From Minisyncoccota bacterium (GTDB taxonomy: Bacteria > Patescibacteriota > Minisyncoccia > Phycocordibacterales > JAACPR01): DNA of 6,188 nt. How positions within the stretch are numbered: position 1 is the stretch's first letter; each line of letters begins with the position of its first letter. This document shows positions 1 through 5,145 of the stretch, one piece after another. The notes under the pieces were generated by a model. It saw only the letters and a list, made by a program, of their open reading frames with translations. It was not told the origin of the DNA and did no database searches. The position numbers and the translations under genes were made by a program. The stretch covers positions 1-6,188 of the forward strand of contig JAGOTN010000012.1 in assembly GCA_018061745.1 (NCBI GenBank), written 5' to 3'.

Positions 1-1565
1 TTAAATTCTTTTGTTTTTGGTTTCAAATATTCAATATCTTTTTTTGTAATAACTTTTTCTTCAAGAAGTTTTTCGATGTGAGATAAAATTGTTCCGATTT
101 TTACATCTCGTTCTTCTGCCATCTCCTTAAAACTTTTTTCTTCTTTCAACATTTTATGAGTAATTTCATAAGTGGTTAATTTTTGTTCAATCTCATCAAC
201 GACTTTATATTTCTTCCCACCAATTTTTACAAAAAAATCTTGATGCTCTTTTGCAAATTCCTCAGGTGTCATTTTATTTACATGCACAAAAAGTTGCTCA
301 GAATGGTCTTTCAAATCTTGATCCAAATTCAAAATCTCGTTGTGCACAGCTAAAGCCATAGCGTTAAATCCTTTCAAAAATAATCCATCGAGAGTCTTCA
401 CACGAGAAAGCGCAACATATCCCTGACCCTCAACAAAAGAATTCGATAAATCAATAATTGCTTTTTCTAAAGTCATTCCCTGGCTTTTGTGAATTGTCAC
501 AGCCCAAGCAAGCTTTAAAGGAACTTGTGAAATTTCTGCCAAAACTTTATCTCCCTCTTCAACAGACCAAGATTGTGGTGATGCAATAAAACTATTTCCA
601 TTTTTTGTTTGCACAACAGGATAGCCTTCTTCAAAACCAGTTACTTCCCCCACTGTTCCATTTATATATCCTGCAATTGGATTATTTTTCACAAACATAA
701 CTAATGCACCCTTTTTCACAACCAATCTTTCTTGGACCAAACACCCTCTTTTCAATGCATCAATCAAATTTGGTTTTCCGCGACTAGACATTAGGTAAGC
801 CCTTTCATCAGATTTAATATTTTGTAATTTCTGGAAATTAAAACTATCAACATTTATATTGTGCGTATAAAGTTTTGTAATTTCAGGATTGTCTTCTTTA
901 ATAATTCTTTTCTTTAAAATTTCTATAGATTTTTCTGAAAGTTCCCCGCTTCTAATTTCAGAAAGTAAATCAACTAAAACATTATCTTCTTGTCGGTATT
1001 GTTCAGATAAATAACAAGTGTGTAAGTCACAATTTTTCCAAGCTCTTGATTTAAACGCAAAAGGAGTTTTTGAAACTTCTTCTTCATCAAGAAAAATTAT
1101 TTGTTCATTATATAAAGGTTTTTTATCAATCGGAGGAAGCTGGAAAAAATCCCCAGAGAAAATAACTTGAAGTCCACCAAATGGTTCTTCACTTCTTTTA
1201 AAAACTTTCGCAACACGATCAATACAATCCATTGTGCTCGAGCTAAGCATTGAAATCTCATCAATAATCAAAACTTTTGTTTTTTCAAAACGTTTCCAAA
1301 GATATGCTTTTTGTTCAAGATTATCTAAATCATAATCAGTCAGAAAATCTTTTATTCCAATTCCCGTCCACGAATGAATTGTCATGCCTTTTAAGTGAGT
1401 CGCAGCAATTCCTGTTGAAGCTGTCACAGCGACCTCAACGCCATGATCTTTTAGAAATTTTATATATTCATTTAAAACAAAAGTTTTCCCAGAACCAGCA
1501 GGCCCTGTCAAAAAAACATTCTTGCCCATTTTTAAGATTTTCATTGCTTCTTTTTGAGTCATCAT
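1..1565 (-). CDS. PIF1/RecD2-like SF1 helicase with C-terminal helix-turn-helix, 3' end cut by window
   Basis: Reading from an ATG at 1565, 521 codons are open to position 3, and the frame leaves the window at the left edge without a stop, so the C-terminus is missing. The product is an ATP-dependent DNA helicase of superfamily 1, PIF1-like, expected to unwind DNA in the cytoplasm. Visible motifs in order: Walker A GPAGSGKT (residues 21-28), motif Ia TASTGIAA (48-55), Walker B VLIIDEISML (98-107), motif III SGDFFQLPP (137-145), motif IV SEQYRQ (187-192), a UvrD_C_2-like segment with VTIHKSQGMTLE (356-367) and motif VI YVALSRV (383-389). Residues about 464-515 look like the HTH_40 helix-turn-helix found at the C-terminus of some RecQ and PIF1-type helicases. 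Two ATG codons lie in tandem (1565 and 1562), and neither has a Shine-Dalgarno sequence. The gene is divergent from the DUF2103-like gene. Family assignment is secure; the biological role (replication, repair or mobile-element control) is not. Confidence 0.93.
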   Translation of the reverse strand, partial: MMTQKEAMKILKMGKNVFLTGPAGSGKTFVLNEYIKFLKDHGVEVAVTASTGIAATHLKGMTIHSWTGIGIKDFLTDYDLDNLEQKAYLWKRFEKTKVLIIDEISMLSSSTMDCIDRVAKVFKRSEEPFGGLQVIFSGDFFQLPPIDKKPLYNEQIIFLDEEEVSKTPFAFKSRAWKNCDLHTCYLSEQYRQEDNVLVDLLSEIRSGELSEKSIEILKKRIIKEDNPEITKLYTHNINVDSFNFQKLQNIKSDERAYLMSSRGKPNLIDALKRGCLVQERLVVKKGALVMFVKNNPIAGYINGTVGEVTGFEEGYPVVQTKNGNSFIASPQSWSVEEGDKVLAEISQVPLKLAWAVTIHKSQGMTLEKAIIDLSNSFVEGQGYVALSRVKTLDGLFLKGFNAMALAVHNEILNLDQDLKDHSEQLFVHVNKMTPEEFAKEHQDFFVKIGGKKYKVVDEIEQKLTTYEITHKMLKEEKSFKEMAEERDVKIGTILSHIEKLLEEKVITKKDIEYLKPKTKEF

Positions 1566-1574
1566 TGCCTAGCG

Positions 1575-1580
1575 ATTTTA
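1575..1580 (-). promoter_or_regulatory. Possible -10 hexamer TAAAAT for the helicase
   Basis: On the minus strand TAAAAT ends 9 nt before the helicase ATG at 1565. No convincing -35 hexamer lies 16-18 nt further upstream. If used, transcription would start at or very near the start codon. In so AT-rich a stretch a chance match is likely, so this is tentative. Confidence 0.25.
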
Positions 1581-1613
1581 ACATATTTAAATAACTCACG
1601 TTTTCTGATTTTT

Positions 1614-1642
1614 TGGACAAAATTTTAGTAATTTTTTATTTT
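1614..1642 (+). promoter_or_regulatory. Possible sigma-70 promoter for the DUF2103-like gene
   Basis: TGGACA at 1614-1619 (5 of 6 to TTGACA) and TATTTT at 1637-1642 (4 of 6 to TATAAT) are separated by 17 nt, which would give a leader of about 30 nt before the ATG at 1679. The -35 surroundings, GACAAAATTTTAGT from 1616, closely match those of the promoter at 2023-2050. The -10 is weak and T-rich, so an alternative is the -10-like element at 1667-1672. Confidence 0.35.
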
Positions 1643-1666
1643 ACTGATTTTTTGTCTAGAAACATG

Positions 1667-1672
1667 TATATT
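1667..1672 (+). promoter_or_regulatory. Possible start-proximal -10 hexamer TATATT
   Basis: TATATT lies 6 nt upstream of the ATG at 1679. If it is a real -10, the transcript would begin essentially at the start codon and be leaderless, which would fit the absence of any Shine-Dalgarno sequence before this gene. No good -35 is seen at 16-18 nt. Confidence 0.3.
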
Positions 1673-1678
1673 CAATAA

Positions 1679-2014
1679 ATGTCTAAAGATTCTAGAAATG
1701 GTGGCAAATTTAGTGGAAATCACACCTCTCTTATTCCTGCTGCTGTTTTGGTTTGTGATTATCTATCAAAATGCTCCAGTGTGACAAAGATTTCTCCGGG
1801 TATTATTAAAGCCGGATTATCTTCACTTCGTGGAAAAAGAAGGATTAAAATGTCTGAAAAATTCCCCGCTCTGCTACTTTCAATAAGAGATAATGCCAGT
1901 CAACAAGAGGTTTATTTATATTCGGACAACATTGAAAGAACATTGAAAACTCTAGAGAATTTCAGTGTTAAAAATAACTTTAATTTGAGTTTCGGAGATA
2001 AAAAAATTGTTTAA
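1679..2014 (+). CDS. Small conserved-type protein, DUF2103-like
   Basis: This 111-residue protein of unknown function has no signal peptide or membrane segment and is probably cytosolic. By memory of the family, its pattern resembles DUF2103 proteins (described only as predicted metal-binding): a basic Gly-rich N-terminus, then GNHTSLIP (residues 13-20), then VTKISPGIIKAG (35-46), a basic stretch RGKRR (51-55), and QEVYLYSDN (76-84) near the end. A metal site is not evident from the residues alone; only H15, C26 and C32 stand out. The start at 1679 is preferred because the GNHTS segment would be lost from a shorter form, although ATG codon 58 (1850) has an AGGA 5 nt upstream and the annotated start has no Shine-Dalgarno. 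The gene is divergent from the helicase, and a new promoter begins 9 nt after its stop with no terminator between, so readthrough into the small locus is possible. The family call needs a profile search. Confidence 0.8.
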   Translation: MSKDSRNGGKFSGNHTSLIPAAVLVCDYLSKCSSVTKISPGIIKAGLSSLRGKRRIKMSEKFPALLLSIRDNASQQEVYLYSDNIERTLKTLENFSVKNNFNLSFGDKKIV

Positions 2015-2022
2015 AATTAGGG

Positions 2023-2050
2023 TTGACAAAATTTAGTTTGAATCTATACT
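2023..2050 (+). promoter_or_regulatory. Near-consensus sigma-70 promoter of the small locus
   Basis: A perfect -35 TTGACA (2023-2028) and a -10 TATACT (2045-2050, 5 of 6) are separated by 16 nt, and TACTAT at 2047-2052 gives an alternative 18-nt spacing. This is the best promoter in the window and predicts a start near 2057. It sits just after the DUF2103-like stop codon and points at the folded leader and 23-codon ORF, not at any longer gene. Confidence 0.75.
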
Positions 2051-2062
2051 ATTGCCCAAACA

Positions 2063-2114
2063 GACGAAAGTTCTTTCCACAATTGGCCTAAAATTAAGCC
2101 AAAAGAATTTCGTC
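2063..2114 (+). promoter_or_regulatory. Leader hairpin A with nested stem
   Basis: GACGAAA (2063-2069) plus TTCTTT (2071-2076), with G2070 bulged, pairs with AAAGAATTTCGTC (2102-2114) for about 12-13 bp. Inside, TTGGC (2083-2087) can pair with GCCAA (2098-2102) as an apical stem; it shares position 2102 with the outer stem. The pairing begins about 6 nt after the predicted transcription start, so it would form at the 5' end of the RNA and may protect it or control expression. Confidence 0.55.
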
Positions 2115-2130
2115 GTTTCTCAAAAACGAC
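2112..2130 (+). promoter_or_regulatory. Leader hairpin B just before the small ORF
   Basis: GTCGTTT (2112-2118) and AAACGAC (2124-2130) form a perfect 7-bp stem with the loop CTCAA. Its first three bases are also the last three of hairpin A's 3' arm, so the two full stems compete at that junction. The stem ends 4 nt before the ATG at 2135, occupying the place where a Shine-Dalgarno sequence would normally be. Confidence 0.5.
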
Positions 2131-2134
2131 TATT

Positions 2135-2206
2135 ATGAAAAAGCATCCATACAACTGCAACAGCGAAGGCGGAGACGAAGGCGGCGGCGAAGGCGGCGGC
2201 GAGTAA
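2135..2206 (+). CDS. Possible 23-residue Gly/Glu-rich peptide
   Basis: ATG at 2135 opens 23 codons ending in TAA at 2204-2206. The peptide starts MKKHPYNCNS and continues as EGGD, EGGG, EGGG and a final E: a basic head, one Cys (C8) and a strongly acidic glycine-rich tail. It is not a signal or membrane peptide, and I do not recognise it. There is no Shine-Dalgarno sequence; hairpin B ends 4 nt upstream. The frame is also open upstream back to 2042 without an ATG, GTG or TTG, so 2135 is the only usual start. The tail's GC content (33 of 46 bases at 2161-2206) is far above the surroundings. It has its own promoter and terminator. The head-plus-Cys-plus-Gly-rich layout recalls ribosomal peptide precursors, but no modifying enzyme or transporter is in the window, so that is speculation. 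It may instead be a chance frame in a structured RNA. Confidence 0.4.
   Translation: MKKHPYNCNSEGGDEGGGEGGGE
2165..2200 (+). repeat. Three tandem 12-nt GC-rich repeats
   Basis: Units are GAAGGCGGAGAC (2165-2176), GAAGGCGGCGGC (2177-2188) and GAAGGCGGCGGC (2189-2200); the last two are identical and the first differs at two positions. They are in frame with the 23-codon ORF and encode EGGD, EGGG, EGGG. A further GAG follows. They lie in the 3' part of the predicted small transcript. Confidence 0.85.
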
Positions 2207-2228
2207 ATCCTCTTCACATCGTGAATTA

Positions 2229-2259
2229 AAAAGGTCGGGCGCCCAGCGCCCGACCTTTT
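2229..2259. terminator. Strong, probably bidirectional rho-independent terminator
   Basis: AAAAGGTCGGGCGC (2229-2242) and GCGCCCGACCTTTT (2246-2259) form a perfect 14-bp stem around the loop CCA. On the plus strand a T-rich tail continues to about 2272, ending the small locus. On the minus strand the stem starts 22 nt after the gpmI stop and is followed by TTTTTAATT, so it can also end the eno-gpmI transcript. The 10 core pairs are nearly all G-C, in an AT-rich genome. Confidence 0.93.
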
Positions 2260-2280
2260 CTATTTTTATTTTAAAAATTT

Positions 2281-3768
2281 TTATTTAAACAAAACCTCTC
2301 CTGTCATACTTTTTGGTTTCTCCAATTCCAATAAATTTAAAATTGTAGGGGCAATATCTGCAAGTGAACCATCCATCATTTGAATTCCCTCTCTCGTGAT
2401 AATTGCAGGCACTCTATTTAAAGTATGAGCGGTATGTTTTTCATTTTTATCTGCGTCAAAATTCACCTCTGCATTCCCGTGATCTGCTGTAACAAATGCA
2501 ACTCCAGCACGCGCATGCAAAACATCTAAAACTCTTTTTAATTCTCTATCAACAGTTTCAACAGCTGTAACAATTGCAGGAACATTTGCAGTGTGTCCAA
2601 CCATATCCGGATTTGCGAAATTTATAAAAATAAAATTCACACCATCTTCCAATCTTTTAATTGCCTCATCCGCAATTCCTTCCGCTCTCATTTCAGGAGC
2701 CTCATCATGAGTCTTCACATCTTTTCGGCTCGCAAGCATCACATGTTCTTCACCGTCATGAGGTTCTTCTTTTCCACCATTTAAAAAATATGTTGCATGA
2801 GGAAATTTTTCTGATTCAGCAATATGAGCTTGAGTTAATCCAGCAATTGAAACTTCATTCGCAATTGTTGTCTCAATTGCAATCGGAGGAAATGCCACTG
2901 CACATTCATAATTTTTAGAATACTCTGTCAGTGTCGCAAAAAACAAATTCATTTCATCTTTTCTCGCTAAAATTCTCTCTGTTAACATTCTTGCTCTATC
3001 AGCACGATAGTTGAAAAAGAAAACAGCATCGCCATTTGAAATTGGCATTTCATGAACAATAAAAGGCTCTATATGTTCATCTGTTTTTCCTGTTGCATGT
3101 TGTGCTTGAATTTCTTCTTCTGGAGTCACCTGACAAATATTTCCTTCACAGTGAAAAATAATCTTTTCAACTTGCTCAACTCTATCCCAATTATTATCAC
3201 GATCCATCGCAAAATATCTTCCAGAAATACTACAGATTTCCCCAATCCCAACTTCTTTTATAACTGTTTTAATTTCTTCAACATCTTTAATCGATTCATA
3301 AGGAGAAGCATCACGACCATCTGTAAAAAGATGAAGATAAACTTGTTCGATATTTTTATTTTTACAAACTTTTAAAAATTCCAACAGATGATCTTGATGA
3401 GAATGAACTCCTCCTTTTCCAATCAGTCCTAAAACATGTAACTTTGAATTATTTTTTCTAGTCTGATTGAACAAAGCTTCAAAAACTTCATTCTCAGAAA
3501 AAGAATTATCACTTATAGATTTATTAATACGAACTAAATCAGTATCAATAACTTTCCCTGCACCAATTGTCATATGTCCAATTTCACTATTTCCAATCTG
3601 CCCTTCTGGCAAACCAACATGCAATCCAGATGCTTCTAATAAACCATGAGAATATTTATTCCAAAGAGAATCAAAGTATGGAGTTTTAGCAGTCGCAACA
3701 GCATTGTGTTCTAAATCTTCTCGATAACCCCAACCATCCAAAACAATTAATGCGACTTGCTTGCTCAT
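2281..3768 (-). CDS. gpmI: 2,3-bisphosphoglycerate-independent phosphoglycerate mutase
   Basis: Cytosolic Mn2+-dependent enzyme of the alkaline phosphatase superfamily that interconverts 3- and 2-phosphoglycerate in glycolysis. The 495 residues are slightly below the usual 505-515. By alignment to the Geobacillus enzyme from memory, the metal and catalytic residues are all present: D11 in LDGWG, the phosphoserine S61 in GNSEIGH, D388 and H392 in NPDMVGH, D429 and H430 in TADHGNAE, and H448 in HTAHT. Substrate-binding residues are present too: H122 (VHSHQDH), D152, R184, R190, R255 and R258 (NYRADR), and K321. An ATG at 3819 would add 17 residues and overlap eno by 47 nt; the start at 3768 is chosen because the conserved domain begins at once (MSKQVALIVLDGWG). 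It lies 4 nt after the eno stop. There is no Shine-Dalgarno, so translation is probably coupled to eno. The likely transcript end is the hairpin at 2229-2259. Confidence 0.96.
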   Translation of the reverse strand: MSKQVALIVLDGWGYREDLEHNAVATAKTPYFDSLWNKYSHGLLEASGLHVGLPEGQIGNSEIGHMTIGAGKVIDTDLVRINKSISDNSFSENEVFEALFNQTRKNNSKLHVLGLIGKGGVHSHQDHLLEFLKVCKNKNIEQVYLHLFTDGRDASPYESIKDVEEIKTVIKEVGIGEICSISGRYFAMDRDNNWDRVEQVEKIIFHCEGNICQVTPEEEIQAQHATGKTDEHIEPFIVHEMPISNGDAVFFFNYRADRARMLTERILARKDEMNLFFATLTEYSKNYECAVAFPPIAIETTIANEVSIAGLTQAHIAESEKFPHATYFLNGGKEEPHDGEEHVMLASRKDVKTHDEAPEMRAEGIADEAIKRLEDGVNFIFINFANPDMVGHTANVPAIVTAVETVDRELKRVLDVLHARAGVAFVTADHGNAEVNFDADKNEKHTAHTLNRVPAIITREGIQMMDGSLADIAPTILNLLELEKPKSMTGEVLFK

Positions 3769-3772
3769 ATAT

Positions 3773-5071
3773 TTATTGAGTAAATACGTCTTTTCCTCGG
3801 TAAATCGCTTTCTTTCCAAGTTCTTGTTCGATTCTTAGCAGTTGATTGTATTTTGCAGTTCTATCACTTCTTGAAAGTGAACCTGTTTTAATTTGTCCAA
3901 CTCCTGATCCAACAGCAAAGTCTGAAATTGTTGCGTCTTCTGTTTCTCCAGAACGATGTGACATTATCGCTGTGTATCCATTTTTATTTGCAAGATTTAT
4001 TGAATCAATTGTTTCAGAAACTGTTCCAATTTGATTTACTTTAATCAAAATTGAGTTCGCAGTATTTTCATCAATTCCTCTTTGTAGTCGAGTTACATTT
4101 GTTACAAACAAATCATCTCCTACTAATTGAATTTTCTTTCCAAGTTTTTTTGTTAGAAGTGCATATCCTGCCCAATCGTCTTCGTCTAGTGCATCTTCGA
4201 TTGAAATAATTGGATATTTTTTCGCAAGATTTACGTAATACTCAACCATTTCTTCGCTTGAAAGTTTTTTTCCTTCTGTTGCCAAAACATATTGTCCATT
4301 TTCACAAAGTTCTGAAGCTGCTACATCTAGTGCGATTGAAATTTGTGTTCCAGCTTTGTATCCAGCTTTTGTAATTGCCTCTACAACAAGTATTGCTGCA
4401 CTCTCGTTATCTTTCAAAGATGGAGCGAATCCTCCTTCATCTCCAACTGTTGTGTTCAAACCTTTATCGTGCAAAATCTTTTTTAATGTATGAAATACTT
4501 CTGTTCCTGCTTGAAGAGCTCTGCTAAAAGTAGTAAATCCATGTGGCACGATCATAAATTCTTGGAAGTCTGTAGAATTTTCTGCGTGCTTTCCTCCGTT
4601 TAAAATGTTCATCATTGGAACTGGAAGTTGGATTTTATTTTTACTCTTAGAAATTTTTGCAAAATATGTATATAGAGATTGTTTTTGGCTTTTTGCTGTT
4701 GCGTGTGCGAAAGCAAGTGATACTCCAAGAATTGCGTTAGCTCCTAGATTTCCTTTATTTTCTGTTCCGTCGAGCGCGATTAAAGTCTCGTCTAATTCTC
4801 TTTGATCAAAAGATTTTCCTTTTATTTTTTTAAAAATTGTTGTGTTTACATTTTCAACTGCTTTCAAAACTCCTTTTCCAGCGTATCTTTTTTTATCACC
4901 ATCTCGAAGTTCAACTGCTTCGTATTTTCCAGTTGATGCTCCAGATGGAACAGCTGCTCGACCGAATGAACCATCAGAAAGTGTTAAATCTACTTCGACA
5001 GTTGGGTTTCCTCTAGAATCTAGAATCTCTCGTGCAATCACTTTTGTAATCTTCACAATCTCATTTTTCAT
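3773..5071 (-). CDS. eno: Enolase (phosphopyruvate hydratase)
   Basis: Cytosolic Mg2+-dependent lyase converting 2-phosphoglycerate to phosphoenolpyruvate, the step after GpmI. It has 432 residues, the normal family length, with the N-terminal enolase fold and C-terminal barrel complete. Signatures visible: LDSRGNPTVEV (18-28), the mobile loop SGASTGKYEA (43-52), NGGKHAEN (158-165), GDEGGFAP (210-217) with E212, the metal ligands D249, E292 (SIEDALDEDDW) and D319 (VGDD), the catalytic base K344 in IKVNQIGT, SHRSGETED (371-379) with H372 and R373, and K395. The ATG at 5071 gives the expected short N-terminus and has no Shine-Dalgarno upstream. gpmI follows after 4 nt, a clear two-gene operon. 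The antiporter lies 55 nt upstream on the same strand without a terminator, so eno may be reached by readthrough as well as by a promoter of its own. Nothing is missing or broken. Confidence 0.98.
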   Translation of the reverse strand: MKNEIVKITKVIAREILDSRGNPTVEVDLTLSDGSFGRAAVPSGASTGKYEAVELRDGDKKRYAGKGVLKAVENVNTTIFKKIKGKSFDQRELDETLIALDGTENKGNLGANAILGVSLAFAHATAKSQKQSLYTYFAKISKSKNKIQLPVPMMNILNGGKHAENSTDFQEFMIVPHGFTTFSRALQAGTEVFHTLKKILHDKGLNTTVGDEGGFAPSLKDNESAAILVVEAITKAGYKAGTQISIALDVAASELCENGQYVLATEGKKLSSEEMVEYYVNLAKKYPIISIEDALDEDDWAGYALLTKKLGKKIQLVGDDLFVTNVTRLQRGIDENTANSILIKVNQIGTVSETIDSINLANKNGYTAIMSHRSGETEDATISDFAVGSGVGQIKTGSLSRSDRTAKYNQLLRIEQELGKKAIYRGKDVFTQ

Positions 5072-5077
5072 ACAAAT

Positions 5078-5083
5078 TTTATA
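5078..5083 (-). promoter_or_regulatory. Possible start-proximal -10 hexamer TATAAA for eno
   Basis: TATAAA on the minus strand ends 6 nt before the eno ATG at 5071, and TAAAAT overlaps it at 5081-5076. No recognisable -35 lies 16-18 nt upstream. If used, the eno message would be leaderless. The promoter at 5118-5145 is the competing candidate. Confidence 0.3.
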
Positions 5084-5117
5084 ATTATTTTAAATAAACC
5101 TAATCAGTGGGAGAAAT

Positions 5118-5145
5118 AGTATACACCTATCTAAGAGTCAGTAAA
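5118..5145 (-). promoter_or_regulatory. Possible sigma-70 promoter for eno-gpmI
   Basis: On the minus strand TTTACT (5145-5140, 4 of 6 to TTGACA) and TATACT (5123-5118) are 16 nt apart. The -10 is identical to that of the promoter at 2045-2050 and the spacing is the same. It overlaps the last codons and stop of the antiporter gene and would give eno a leader of roughly 40 nt. The leader has no Shine-Dalgarno or obvious hairpin. Confidence 0.4.

Larger units (their letters stand above)
2057..2260 (+). ncRNA. Predicted short structured transcript of about 200 nt
   Basis: The boundaries are inferred: the predicted start of the promoter at 2023-2050 and the end of the hairpin terminator. The unit holds two leader hairpins, a 23-codon ORF with GC-rich 12-nt repeats and a strong terminator, and no longer gene. 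It does not match tmRNA, SRP RNA, 6S RNA or RNase P RNA as far as I can tell by eye: there are no tmRNA-like or SRP-like ends and no end-to-end pairing. It could act as a regulatory RNA, as the mRNA of a tiny peptide, or as both. The existence of a transcript is well supported by the flanking signals; its class is not. Confidence 0.4.

Noticed and set aside
1277..1594. 105-codon plus-strand frame opposite the helicase start
   Set aside because: It is antisense to the helicase core with its Walker A and B motifs; the product has no recognisable pattern.
2057..2260. Small transcript as tmRNA, 6S RNA or SRP RNA
   Set aside because: There are no tmRNA-like ends, no long end-to-end rod with a central bubble as in 6S RNA, and no SRP Alu or GNRA-type core visible by eye.
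2063..2260. CRISPR array or insertion-sequence ends around the repeats
   Set aside because: Only three contiguous 12-nt units with no spacers; the inverted repeats are hairpin arms and no transposase or target duplication is present.
2593..3649. Several plus-strand frames of 60-107 codons opposite gpmI
   Set aside because: All are antisense to conserved gpmI motifs; their Ser/Phe/His-rich composition is what reversed AT-rich coding produces.
3769..3819. Longer N-terminus for gpmI starting at 3819
   Set aside because: It would overlap eno by 47 nt and add 17 residues with no family similarity; the conserved domain starts right after the ATG at 3768.
3846..5084. Plus-strand frames of 62-80 codons opposite eno
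   Set aside because: They lie antisense to conserved enolase motifs and have no promoter or recognisable domain.
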